Source: Paludibacteraceae bacterium
GTDB taxonomy: Bacteria; Bacteroidota; Bacteroidia; Bacteroidales; Paludibacteraceae
Length of the DNA: 64,000 nucleotides
Direction of reading: 5' to 3'
Assembly (NCBI GenBank): GCA_017937025.1
Contig: JAGBEJ010000011.1
Coordinates: 50,063 to 114,062, forward strand
Shown: piece by piece, positions 36,220 to 43,771 of the stretch
How positions within the stretch are numbered: the stretch's first letter is position 1
Layout of the letters: the number at the start of each line of letters is the position of its first letter
The notes under the pieces: generated by a model
What the model was told of the DNA's origin: nothing
The model's input: the letters and a program-made list of their open reading frames with translations, nothing else
Databases searched by the model: none
Made by a program: the position numbers and the translations under genes

Positions 36220-36238
36220 CAAAGTTATGAATAACTTT
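36220..36238 (-). promoter_or_regulatory. clpC -7 box covered by an 18-bp palindrome
   Basis: TAACTTTG on the minus strand (36220-36227) overlaps a perfect palindrome with 8-base arms AAAGTTAT/ATAACTTT at 36221-36238. No TTG element is present at the usual distance. The layout suggests repressor control. Confidence 0.5.
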
Positions 36239-36306
36239 TTCTTTTTGTATGTCAGCGGGTTATTTTGATGCGAAGAAAAAAATATGAAAAAAATCGCTTT
36301 TTCTTT

Positions 36307-36335
36307 TTGTAGTCTCAAAAAATGCCGTACCTTTG
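36307..36335 (+). promoter_or_regulatory. Promoter of tRNA-Lys
   Basis: TTG at 36307-36309 and TACCTTTG at 36328-36335, 18 bases apart, ending 18 bases before the mature tRNA. Confidence 0.65.
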
Positions 36336-36353
36336 CAATCGCAAATCGGAAAT

Positions 36354-36426
36354 GAATCGCTAGCTCAGCTGGTAGAGCAACAGACTCTTAATCTGTGGGT
36401 CCAGGGTTCGATCCCCTGGCGGTTCA
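36354..36426 (+). tRNA. tRNA-Lys (anticodon CTT)
   Basis: 73 nt. The 7-bp acceptor stem pairs GAATCGC with GCGGTTC (one T-G pair), discriminator A. The D arm has TAGCTCAGCTGGTAGAGCA. The anticodon stem ACAGA/TCTGT encloses loop CTCTTAA, giving anticodon CTT for AAG codons. The T arm has GGTTCGATCCC. CCA is not encoded. A promoter precedes it and a strong terminator follows. Confidence 0.97.
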
Positions 36427-36432
36427 CTCGAG

Positions 36433-36466
36433 AAGAGGCTTACCAATCGGTAAGCCTCTTTTTTTT
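36433..36466 (+). terminator. Intrinsic terminator of tRNA-Lys
   Basis: Perfect 12-bp stem (36433-36444 with 36449-36460), a 4-base loop and a run of T. Confidence 0.85.
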
Positions 36467-36507
36467 ATTCCTGTTTTTCGTTCACTGAGTGTTGGTTGGT
36501 GTTTTCT

Positions 36508-36580
36508 GGACGCACGCGGTGCGTCCCTACGATATATTTGAAAACATATGATAATATGTAGGGATGCACTGCGTGCATCC
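36508..36580. repeat. Two framed palindromes in inverted orientation
   Basis: Palindrome 1 has arms GGACGCAC/GTGCGTCC (36508-36526) then CTAC. Palindrome 2 begins GTAG and has arms GGATGCAC/GTGCATCC (36562-36580). The two are inverted copies of each other; their differences are paired substitutions that keep each arm complementary. The AT-rich spacer between them carries nothing else visible. Confidence 0.7.
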
Positions 36581-36614
36581 GTTTTTTTTCATTCTTTTTT
36601 GCGGTTTGTTGAGT

Positions 36615-36650
36615 CGGAGCGTGCTCCGTCTGCACAGAATATTGATTTTC
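36615..36650. repeat. Palindrome with conserved right border
   Basis: CGGAGC/GCTCCG core followed by TCTGCACAGAATATTGATTT. A related border recurs at 38119-38150 (GCTCCGTCTGTACAAAT and TTGATTT). Confidence 0.5.
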
Positions 36651-36687
36651 GCATGGTTATGGTTATGAAAAAAACGATTGGGTATGC

Positions 36688-36717
36688 TGTATGGGCGAAT
36701 GATTATTCGCCCATACA
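36688..36717. repeat. Framed palindrome
   Basis: Arms GTATGGGCGAAT (36689-36700) and ATTCGCCCATAC (36705-36716) with a 4-base spacer, flanked by T and A to give the TGTA...TACA border of the family. Confidence 0.7.
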
Positions 36718-36773
36718 AAATGTGACGTCTGTATGAATTCTATGTGATTCTGTTGAATAACACAACCGTTTTC

Positions 36774-36804
36774 TTGTGAAATATGCCGCAAGAGATTATA
36801 TTTG
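36774..36804 (+). promoter_or_regulatory. Promoter of the candidate structured RNA
   Basis: TTG at 36774-36776 and TATATTTG at 36797-36804, 20 bases apart. The predicted start is near 36811. No coding sequence follows for about 380 bases. Confidence 0.6.
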
Positions 36805-36810
36805 CAATGT

Positions 36811-37127
36811 TTGCCGTGGCGTCTGCTGCCATAATCCAGAGGCTGCGGCAGATACTACATAACGAAAAAGCGTCATAGATGCTTTGTCAATTGGCTGTTT
36901 GAACCTAGGAAATTCAATCGTGTGTCAATGACAATGTCAGAAATGAGTGCTACGGGTATGATAAAATCGTATTCCCGGGTGTGCGGCGAGGGTATATATT
37001 ATATCCTCATGCACACTATCCCGGATAATGCGTATATAAACGTGGGCTTCCATTTCTAGTCGTCAACACACAAGGCTTTCCTAGGGCCTAAACAGCAGAC
37101 GAGTAGATATGGAAACTCACGTTTTTT
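36811..37127 (+). ncRNA. Candidate structured non-coding RNA, family not recognised
   Basis: About 315 nt between a good promoter and a terminator, without a credible ORF. Visible helices: TCTGCTGC/GCGGCAGA (36822-36829 with 36845-36852); AAAGCGTC/GATGCTTT (36867-36874 with 36878-36885); a three-part stem CCGGG, TGTGC, GAGGGTAT with ATATCCTC, GCACA, CCCGG (36975-36995 with 37001-37024); and a long-range pairing CCTAGGAAA (36904-36912) with TTTCCTAGG (37077-37085). The last stem (37040-37058 with 37104-37122) runs into six T. I find none of the hallmarks of RNase P, tmRNA or SRP RNA, and it is long for 6S RNA. It could instead be a regulatory leader of the FISUMP lipoprotein gene 65 bases downstream. 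Confidence 0.5.
37040..37127 (+). terminator. Terminator stem of the candidate RNA
   Basis: Interrupted long stem: ACGTG/CACGT, TTCCAT/ATGGAA and TCTA/TAGA, enclosing about 45 bases, then a run of six T. Confidence 0.6.
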
Positions 37128-37191
37128 GTGGTTATACAAATTCAATGTTATTGCCTTATCGGGTTTCTATAGGCGGAAAATGATTTTTATC

Positions 37192-37977
37192 ATGAAGAAA
37201 TTAATTTATTTACTCATGTCGCTGTCGCTTGTGGCATTCGTCTCATGCAGCGACGACGACAAGGAAAATGCGTCATCAAATGGAGGTTCTTCGGGTCATG
37301 CAGGTACAGAGAACGGTCACGAATACGTTGACCTTGGCTTGCCTTCTGGCACCAAGTGGGCGACTTGCAATGTGGGTGCAAGCAAGCCACAAGACTACGG
37401 TAACTACTATGCCTGGGGTGAGACTACAACAAAGTCAACTTACAGCTGGAGCACCTACAAGTACGGCAGCGAATATGACGAGTTGACTAAGTACTGCAAC
37501 AGCAGTTCATACGGCAAAGACGGCTTCACTGACACAAAGACCACTCTCGACCTCTCTGACGACGCTGCCTACGTCAACTGGGGCGGTAAGTGGCGTATGC
37601 CAACCCAGACTCAGCAGGACGAGTTGAGAAACCAATGCTACTGGGTATGGACAGAGAACTACAACGGCTCAAACGTGAAAGGCTACATTGTCTATAAAGC
37701 TAAAGGTGAAGCCGACGAAGGAAAATATGTATATAAAGGAAAAACTCCATCCTCATCCTATTCCCTCTCTGACGCTCACATTTTTCTGCCTGCTGCGGGC
37801 TATCGCAGCGGTGGCGACCTCTACGACGCCGGGTCTCTCGGCGACTATTGGTCCTCGTCGCTGAAAACCAACAGACCGGACTGCGCTTGGGACATCTACT
37901 TCGATTCAGACGACATTGTCCACTACGAAATCCGCGACTATGGTCATTCGGTGCGCGCCGTTTGCCCTGCGGAATAA
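37192..37977 (+). CDS. FISUMP-domain (DUF1566-like) lipoprotein
   Basis: 261 residues from the ATG at 37192. A lipoprotein signal ends at the lipobox FVSC (about residues 17-20), followed by an acidic and Ser/Gly-rich linker (to about 40). The rest matches the Fibrobacter-type paralogous domain abundant in gut Bacteroidota: YVDLGLPSGTKWATCNVGA (about 44-62), YYAWGETTTK, WGGKWRMPT, FLPAAGYRSG, and YWSSS ending with VRAVC. The domain is C-type-lectin-like and usually surface exposed; the ligand is unknown. The upstream 22 codons are rejected since the signal peptide starts here. It has its own terminator and is framed by palindromic repeats. Confidence 0.88.
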   Translation: MKKLIYLLMSLSLVAFVSCSDDDKENASSNGGSSGHAGTENGHEYVDLGLPSGTKWATCNVGASKPQDYGNYYAWGETTTKSTYSWSTYKYGSEYDELTKYCNSSSYGKDGFTDTKTTLDLSDDAAYVNWGGKWRMPTQTQQDELRNQCYWVWTENYNGSNVKGYIVYKAKGEADEGKYVYKGKTPSSSYSLSDAHIFLPAAGYRSGGDLYDAGSLGDYWSSSLKTNRPDCAWDIYFDSDDIVHYEIRDYGHSVRAVCPAE

Positions 37978-37997
37978 AGAATTGAATTTATGAATGG

Positions 37998-38027
37998 AAA
38001 ATCCGTCAGTAAAATGGCGGATTTTTT
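37998..38027 (+). terminator. Intrinsic terminator of the FISUMP gene
   Basis: 7-bp stem (37999-38005 with 38018-38024) and a run of seven T. Confidence 0.65.
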
Positions 38028-38035
38028 TGTGTGTT

Positions 38036-38150
38036 TGTATAGACGCGATTAATCGCGTCTATACGATGGCTCATTTTTTTTGGTAGAGACGATGTGCACA
38101 TCGTCTGTACAAGATTGCGCGCTCCGTCTGTACAAATTGTTGATTTCAAA
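38036..38150. repeat. Cluster of framed palindromes
   Basis: First: a perfect 28-bp palindrome with arms GTATAGACGCGATT/AATCGCGTCTATAC (38037-38064). Second: a perfect 20-bp palindrome, arm AGACGATGTG (38087-38106), framed by GTAG and GTAC. Third: a half unit GCTCCGTCTGTACAAAT (about 38119-38135). They share the border logic of the set at 36508-36717. Confidence 0.7.
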
Positions 38151-38172
38151 TGAAAATATAGGGCGAAAAAAC

Positions 38173-38205
38173 ACCGCCCCCGAAAGTCAGACTTCCGAGG
38201 GCGGT
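38173..38205 (-). terminator. Terminator of the BspA-like gene
   Basis: 15-base arms with few mismatches (38173-38187 with 38191-38205), followed on the minus strand by a run of T. Confidence 0.75.
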
Positions 38206-38231
38206 TGGCATGTAAAAGTGTTATGAAAAGA

Positions 38232-38915
38232 TTATTCAGCTGGCTGAACCTCCTCGATGTTAGAGAAGTCGCTCCACTGCTTTGCGCTTGAGAACGCGTC
38301 CTTAGTGCCAGGCTGCACGTTCACAACGCAAGTAGAAGGGTCAACAGCGAAGAACACACCCTTGCCCATCTTTGCGATAGGGGCGTTGCCCTCTACAGTG
38401 ATAGAAACAAGCGATTTGCAGTTGTAGAAAGCCTCTGCTGCGAGCTCTTTTACTGATGCTGGGAATGAAACCTCTGTCAGGTTGTAGCAAGCGTAGAATG
38501 CTTTGTATCCCACAGCCACAGTGTTCTTAGGGTAGATGACCTTCTGCAGCTTCTTGGCTCCTGAACCGTTGCCGTTCTTGAAGAATGCGTATTGTGGGAT
38601 GGTGTTCTCGGCGTATTTGCCCTTAACGGAATTGCTCTTTGTGCTTATCTCGGTGCCCTTGTCGCCGTCATAAGCCTCGATGCGAACCTTTGTCAGGTCG
38701 ATAACCTCAAGGTTCTTCATGTTGTCTCTCATTGTCACGAAGTCGCGTGCGTCCATTGAACCCGACAAGATGAGGTGTGTTGTGTTCACTCTCTCGTCGT
38801 ATGTGAGGGCCTTGAACAGTCCTCCAGGCACAACGCTTAAGGTTTTAGTAACTTGAGCCTGGCTAACCATAGCCACACCCATAACCGATGCTAAAAGAAG
38901 AATGATTTTTTTCAT
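38232..38915 (-). CDS. BspA-like leucine-rich repeat secreted protein
   Basis: 227 residues. The signal peptide ends near VSQAQ (about residue 21). After a beta-rich N-terminal part (about 25-110) two to three LRR_5-type repeats follow (AFYACYNLTEVSFPASVKE and AFYNCKSLVSITVEG, about 140-185), the pattern of Treponema/Bacteroidota BspA proteins. It ends in a short acidic tail without a type IX sorting signature. BspA-like proteins mediate adhesion in some species; no partner is evident here. A promoter lies at 38974-38981 and a strong terminator downstream, so it is monocistronic. Confidence 0.82.
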   Translation of the reverse strand: MKKIILLLASVMGVAMVSQAQVTKTLSVVPGGLFKALTYDERVNTTHLILSGSMDARDFVTMRDNMKNLEVIDLTKVRIEAYDGDKGTEISTKSNSVKGKYAENTIPQYAFFKNGNGSGAKKLQKVIYPKNTVAVGYKAFYACYNLTEVSFPASVKELAAEAFYNCKSLVSITVEGNAPIAKMGKGVFFAVDPSTCVVNVQPGTKDAFSSAKQWSDFSNIEEVQPAE

Positions 38916-38973
38916 TTTCGTTGATTTAGTCGTTTGTGTTGTTTATAGTATTTGTTTATGGATTCTGTATTCG

Positions 38974-38981
38974 CAAATGTA
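38974..38981 (-). promoter_or_regulatory. -7 box of the BspA-like gene
   Basis: TACATTTG on the minus strand, with TTTTG about 19 bases upstream. The leader is about 55 bases. The rest of the 38916-39253 gap holds only this and the box at 39205-39212. Confidence 0.6.
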
Positions 38982-39204
38982 TTCAGAATTCTCAATTTTT
39001 CAAAATCAAAAAGCATGCCATTGTCTTTTATGCTGCAGATGCGGATATTATTATTAATGTATGTTTTATCAGCTTTGGATTTTTATGATTTATATAGTTT
39101 TGTCGTATTTTTTATAGTGTTGATTATTAACGCTTTGAAAAAAGGAAGTGAATATTTGTAGTTGTCTAATGTTTGTAAAAACATAACAATATGTTTATTT
39201 TTCC

Positions 39205-39212
39205 TAAATTTG
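39205..39212 (+). promoter_or_regulatory. -7 box of the TMEM43-like gene
   Basis: TAAATTTG, 41 bases before the start codon. No clear TTG element is visible. Confidence 0.5.
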
Positions 39213-39253
39213 CCCAGCATTTTTACTCATAACATTAATTTATTACAAATAAA

Positions 39254-40468
39254 ATGGCTTACACAGAAACACAACACACAAGCTATGGTGGACGATTGAA
39301 AAACAGTTTAGGCGGCATAGGAACAGGATTCCTGCTCTTCATTGGCGCCACAGTATTGCTTTGGTGGAACGAAGGACGCGCTGTGAAAACAGCGAAGGCG
39401 ATAAACGAGACTGAGGATGTCTGCGTTGAGATGGACAACATCAACAAGCTGGACGCGCAGTTCAACGGTCAGGTGGTGCATGCGACTGGCAGCGCAACGA
39501 CTAACGACTCGCTCGTTGACGCTGAGTTCGAGACTGGCGCAGTGGCTGTCAGACTGACCCGCAGCGTGGAGTATTACCAGTATGTAGAGGAGAAGCACGA
39601 GGAAACTCATGACAATGTGGGCGGCTCGCAGGATAAGAAAATAACTTACACATACAAAGAGTCTTGGACTGATACTCCTGTGAACAGCGGCGAATTCAAG
39701 GACCCGTCTTACCAGAACAAGAACTTTGTTTACACTAATGTGGAGGCAAAGGAGTCGTTCGCGGAGAATGTGGCTTTCGGCGCTTACAAGCTGAATGAGA
39801 AGCAGATAAAGTCTATCAGCGGCGATGTGGCTCAGGATTTGAATGTTTCTTCGAGCAAGATAGCAGCATGGAACAAGGCTTGCGTTGCTGTGGCTAAGAG
39901 CCGCGGCATTGAGGCTTCGGACTCTATGGTTCATGTCAACGGCAATGTGGTTTACTACGGCGTAAATCCAAACTCGCCTCAGATAGGTGACGTGAGAGTG
40001 ACATTCACAAAGGTTCTTCCTGCCGAGATAAGCATCATAGCGAAGGTTTCCGGCAATACATTCACAGACTACACAGCGAAGAACAAGAACAAGTTCAGCC
40101 GTCTGGAGATGGGCACAAAGGACGCTGCGGAGATGTTCGAGAATTCCCGTGACGAGAACAGCACATTGACATGGATACTCCGTATTCTCGGCGTTGTGCT
40201 TGTCATCGTGGGTCTGCGCAACCTGTTCGACATACTTGTGTCGCTGCTCAAGGTGCTTCCTCCGCTTGCCACAGTCGCAAGCCTCGGCGTTGGCCTTGTC
40301 TGCGGAGTTGTCGGCTTCGTGTGGTCGCTTCTGGTTATCGCTATCGCATGGATTTTCTATCGTCCGGTGCTGGCGATTATAATTTTGGCTGCGGTCGGAG
40401 CGCTTGTTTACTTCCTTGTTAAGCGCAGCAAGAAGAATGAGGCAGTGGCTGACAACAATCAGCAGTAA
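39254..40468 (+). CDS. TMEM43 family membrane protein
   Basis: 404 residues. One membrane helix near the N terminus (about 20-38, GTGFLLFIGATVLLWWNEGRAV, with the family WNEG motif) is followed by a large extracytoplasmic domain (about 40-295) and three more helices at the C terminus (about 303-390). This matches the TMEM43/LUMA family, known from animals and bacteria; the bacterial role is unknown. It is followed by a stable terminator, so the beta-helix gene downstream is probably separate. Confidence 0.85.
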   Translation: MAYTETQHTSYGGRLKNSLGGIGTGFLLFIGATVLLWWNEGRAVKTAKAINETEDVCVEMDNINKLDAQFNGQVVHATGSATTNDSLVDAEFETGAVAVRLTRSVEYYQYVEEKHEETHDNVGGSQDKKITYTYKESWTDTPVNSGEFKDPSYQNKNFVYTNVEAKESFAENVAFGAYKLNEKQIKSISGDVAQDLNVSSSKIAAWNKACVAVAKSRGIEASDSMVHVNGNVVYYGVNPNSPQIGDVRVTFTKVLPAEISIIAKVSGNTFTDYTAKNKNKFSRLEMGTKDAAEMFENSRDENSTLTWILRILGVVLVIVGLRNLFDILVSLLKVLPPLATVASLGVGLVCGVVGFVWSLLVIAIAWIFYRPVLAIIILAAVGALVYFLVKRSKKNEAVADNNQQ

Positions 40469-40498
40469 TGAGAATGTCTAAAACTGAAAATTAATATG

Positions 40499-40547
40499 AG
40501 CCCTTGTGGGGAGCTTTACGGCTTTCCGCAGGGCTTGCTTATTTTTA
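40499..40547 (+). terminator. Intrinsic terminator of the TMEM43-like gene
   Basis: Long stem of about 15 bp with a single bulged T (40499-40514 with 40520-40535), followed by TGCTTATTTTT. Confidence 0.75.
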
Positions 40548-40552
40548 ATAAT

Positions 40553-42085
40553 ATGAAAAGAATCTTAGTGTTTTTGTTTTTAACTGCTTGTGTGGCAACG
40601 TCTTTTGCCAAGCAGAAAGAGTATAAGGTGAAGTCCGCTCTTGAGTTTCTCAAGGCATTGGGCTCCGACCGTATAATAACAGTCGAGGGTGTCATTAACC
40701 TATCTGACGCGTTGCAGTATGACGACAAGTGCAGCGCAGCCGGCGTGTCAACATTGCAGGCTTATGCCGAGCCAACGGCGAAAATCTCGCGTGAGGACCA
40801 TTTCGACGGTTTTCAGCTTGTGCTGAACCTGTGCAACAACCTTACGATACAGGGCTCTAAGGGCGCTGCCTTGATAGTGGAGCCTCGTTATGCTTACATC
40901 CTGAGCATCCGCAACAGCAAGAATGTCGTTATACGCGAGCTTACTCTCGGTCATACCGACGAGGGCTATTGCGAGGGCGGTGTGCTCGAGTTCGTGAACT
41001 GCGAGAGTGTGCAAATAGACAAGTGCGACATGTACGGATGCGGAACAGAGGGCATAACAGCAAGCAAGACAACGGATTTGCGTTGCGTCAACTCCATAAT
41101 CCGCGACTGCAGCTACAGCATAATGACTCTTTCGGGCTGCTTCAATGTGAAGTTCAACGATTGTGATTTCTATAGAAACCGCGAGTTCACTTTGGTTAAT
41201 CTGCCATCGAGCTTGAACGTGGCGTTCTCACGCTGCCGTTTCTCGCAGAACAGAGGACCTCTGTTCTATGCCGGTGACACAAATCTTTCTTTGAGAGATT
41301 GCGAGATTTATCACCGTGGCGATCTGGGCGATGTTGACTTAAGCAGATTCGCGACAACAAAATACTCGGCAGAGAATGTCGAGCTTTCAGACAGAGGCGT
41401 AGGACCTACGGTTAAGCTTAGCTTGAACGCCAGCAAGGAGGAAGGCAATTTTGTGGCAGAGCCAGAGGCTGACAATAATCCAGAGGCAGAACCAGAACCA
41501 ACATGGGACAGCCAGGTCATCGAACTGCCAGCAGACTGCAAGGTGGCTGACATCAAAAACCTGACAGGTGCTTATTGCACCGACTGGTCGGGCGACGAGA
41601 CTACGGTCAAGTATCTGTACAAGCTTTATATGAGCAACAGAATACAGTTCAAGCCTGTAGGCAACGCAAACAGCGTGACCAAGGCGTTCCAGGACGAGAA
41701 CCGCAACAAGGTTCAGTATAATGCGGCAAAGGGATGGCTCTCACTCACAGCAACCGACGGCTACCGTCAGGCGCTGCATTCGGCTTTGTGGACCAGAGCC
41801 GACGGACACAAACTGCTTGTCGTGATAAGCGAGAAGACTGTAGATGGTGACTTGCAGCAGGAGATTGTCTGCTACGACTACAATCCTTCTGACAGAATCC
41901 TGACTCCGGACCTCGTCGTTTACAAGCAGCTTACGACAGCTCTTGCCAACGCTGGCAACCACTATCTGATATTGCCAAGAGACGACAAGGATGTCAAGAT
42001 GCCAGCGAAGTCTTATGACGGCAACAGCAATTTCGTTATAAAGTGGAACGGTCAGGGCTTTACTAAGCCTGTTCCTGTAAAATAA
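40553..42085 (+). CDS. Secreted right-handed beta-helix protein
   Basis: 510 residues from the ATG at 40553, which gives a signal peptide ending near SFAKQ; the longer frame runs through a terminator and is rejected. Residues about 90-250 show beta-helix repeats (LTIQGSKGAALIVE, NSKNVVIRELTLG, NCESVQIDKCDMYGCGTEGI, NVKFNDCDFYRNR). This is a fold used by polysaccharide lyases and surface proteins, but no catalytic site is evident. The C-terminal part (about 320-510) is a separate, acidic-linked beta-rich domain. It starts only 5 bases after the upstream terminator, so translation may rely on read-through. The next gene begins 12 bases later. Confidence 0.75.
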   Translation: MKRILVFLFLTACVATSFAKQKEYKVKSALEFLKALGSDRIITVEGVINLSDALQYDDKCSAAGVSTLQAYAEPTAKISREDHFDGFQLVLNLCNNLTIQGSKGAALIVEPRYAYILSIRNSKNVVIRELTLGHTDEGYCEGGVLEFVNCESVQIDKCDMYGCGTEGITASKTTDLRCVNSIIRDCSYSIMTLSGCFNVKFNDCDFYRNREFTLVNLPSSLNVAFSRCRFSQNRGPLFYAGDTNLSLRDCEIYHRGDLGDVDLSRFATTKYSAENVELSDRGVGPTVKLSLNASKEEGNFVAEPEADNNPEAEPEPTWDSQVIELPADCKVADIKNLTGAYCTDWSGDETTVKYLYKLYMSNRIQFKPVGNANSVTKAFQDENRNKVQYNAAKGWLSLTATDGYRQALHSALWTRADGHKLLVVISEKTVDGDLQQEIVCYDYNPSDRILTPDLVVYKQLTTALANAGNHYLILPRDDKDVKMPAKSYDGNSNFVIKWNGQGFTKPVPVK

Positions 42086-42097
42086 AAAACGGAGTTT

Positions 42098-42301
42098 ATG
42101 AAAGTTTTCGTGAACGAAAAGGAAGTGAGCGTTTTCGCGGGAGCGTGCGCCAAGGATGCAGTGCGTCAGTTTCTTTGCCAGTGCGGCGAGGATGCTGGCG
42201 CATTGTCCGCTTTCGTTATCTACGACAGCTATGGGCATGAGATAGGCGAGGACTCCCCATTGCATGAGAATCAGAGCATTACAATAGAAAAGACTAAGTA
42301 A
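42098..42301 (+). CDS. Small beta-grasp-like protein, hypothetical
   Basis: 67 residues: MKVFVNEKEVSVFAG at the start, a helix near AKDAVRQFL, then two strands (FVIYDSYGHEI and QSITIEK). The strand-helix-strand order and size resemble ThiS/MoaD-like beta-grasp proteins, but the C-terminal GG they need is absent, so a sulfur-carrier role is unlikely. Its stop overlaps the start of the nucleotidase gene (TAATG), implying translational coupling. I know no named family for it. Confidence 0.6.
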   Translation: MKVFVNEKEVSVFAGACAKDAVRQFLCQCGEDAGALSAFVIYDSYGHEIGEDSPLHENQSITIEKTK

Positions 42302-43734
42302 TGAGGAGAATAATCTTTTCGGTATTACTCGTTTTTATACAGGCGCAGGCGGCCGAGCGCAAAGAGATTCACATACTCTCGGTGAACGATGTGCACGCCA
42401 AGGTCGAGAACTTTCCCCAGCTGGCTGCCATAGTTGACAGCCTCAGGGCTATCGATCCTCAGCTTCTTGTCATGTCGGCAGGCGACAACCGCACCGGCAA
42501 TCCGGTCAACGACCAGTATGAGCCCGCTGCTTATCCTATGGTGGCTCTTATGAACATCATAGGCTTCGACTGCTCGACATTCGGCAACCATGAGTTCGAT
42601 TCGCGTCAGGCAGGGCTTGCAAAGCTCATAAGTCTTAGCAATTTCCCTCATGTCTGCGCCAATGTGCATCCGGACCCGTCGCTCGGCATTCATAATGTGC
42701 CTTATGTGATATTCAATATTGATGGAATCTCAATCGGAGTGCTCGGAGTGGTGCAGTTAGGCACTCGCGGACTGCCGGACACGCATCCTGATAATGTGAA
42801 GGGAATTAGGTTCTCTCCTGTGGCTGAGACCATTAAAGAGTATGAGTGGCTCGCCAAGAAGTGCGACGTGAACATACTTCTCAGCCACATTGGCTATGAG
42901 GATGATATCAAGATTTCTGCCCAGTTCCCTTATTACGATTTGATAATCGGCGGACACACTCACACGCAGCTGAAAGGCGGCGAGATGCACAACGGAGTGC
43001 TCATAACCCAGAATGTGAACAAACTGGAGCGTGTGACCCTTACGACACTCACAGTCGAGGACGGCAAGGTGGTCGGCAAGGAAGCCAAGAATATTGAAGT
43101 GGCGGATTATCCGAAAAAGAACAAGGTCGTAGAGGAACTTGTGAGATACTTCAGTGAGAACGAGGTGTTTAAGCGCGTTATAGCGCATGCCGACAATGCG
43201 TTCGTCAACACAGAGGAGCTCGGAGTGTTCATGTGCGACGCCATAAGAAGCGAGGGCGATGCCGATTTTTCGGTCTGGAATGTCGGCGGCGTGCGTCTTG
43301 ACAGTCTTGAGGGCGGCGACATGACAGTGAACACAGTCCTGCAGCTTGACCCTTTCGGCAACAAATGCGTGGAACTGAAGATGACCGGCGCGGAATTGCA
43401 CGACATGATGCTTTCCATTTATAAGAATGACGACAAGCGATTCCCATACACTTCGTCAAACCTTAGAAGCACCGTGTATTTAGACCCAGCCGATTCGTCT
43501 AAGATTCAGAGGCTTGAGCTCCGTGACGCTAATGGCAAACTTTTGAAGAAGAGCAAGGTTTACAAAGTCGTAGCCAACAACTATGTCACTTCCATAAACG
43601 ACGCTCCGCACAAGGATGCCGGTGTTGATATGAACAGGCTGACGTCCGATATGATAATCAGTTTTTTGGAGAAAACTAAGAAAATTGATTATAAAGGTGT
43701 AACTTGCCAACGCATATTCAAGGCGCAACGCTGA
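42301..43734 (+). CDS. 5'-nucleotidase/cyclic phosphodiesterase family (UshA-like)
   Basis: 477 residues. The signal peptide ends near AQAAE. The N-terminal metallophosphatase domain (about 22-240) has all family motifs: NDVHA, SAGDN, GNHEFD (about 98-103), LLSHIGY and GGHTHTQ. The C-terminal 5'-nucleotidase domain (about 290-460) has the substrate-binding region (NVGGVRLDSLEGGDMT, DPFGNKCVELKMTG). It should act in the periplasm or at the surface on nucleotides, with two divalent metals, salvaging phosphate and nucleosides. It overlaps the preceding small gene by one base. The exact substrate is unknown. Confidence 0.9.
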   Translation: MRRIIFSVLLVFIQAQAAERKEIHILSVNDVHAKVENFPQLAAIVDSLRAIDPQLLVMSAGDNRTGNPVNDQYEPAAYPMVALMNIIGFDCSTFGNHEFDSRQAGLAKLISLSNFPHVCANVHPDPSLGIHNVPYVIFNIDGISIGVLGVVQLGTRGLPDTHPDNVKGIRFSPVAETIKEYEWLAKKCDVNILLSHIGYEDDIKISAQFPYYDLIIGGHTHTQLKGGEMHNGVLITQNVNKLERVTLTTLTVEDGKVVGKEAKNIEVADYPKKNKVVEELVRYFSENEVFKRVIAHADNAFVNTEELGVFMCDAIRSEGDADFSVWNVGGVRLDSLEGGDMTVNTVLQLDPFGNKCVELKMTGAELHDMMLSIYKNDDKRFPYTSSNLRSTVYLDPADSSKIQRLELRDANGKLLKKSKVYKVVANNYVTSINDAPHKDAGVDMNRLTSDMIISFLEKTKKIDYKGVTCQRIFKAQR

Positions 43735-43771
43735 TTTCTATTGATTTAATTAATAATATAAAATATTAAAG

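Noticed and set aside
36480..38150. CRISPR-like array
   Set aside because: The palindromes differ in core sequence and are not evenly spaced; no cas gene is nearby.
38952..39161. 69-codon plus-strand frame in the gap before the TMEM43-like gene
   Set aside because: Its start overlaps the BspA-like gene promoter, its composition is that of AT-rich intergenic DNA, and no promoter or family supports it.
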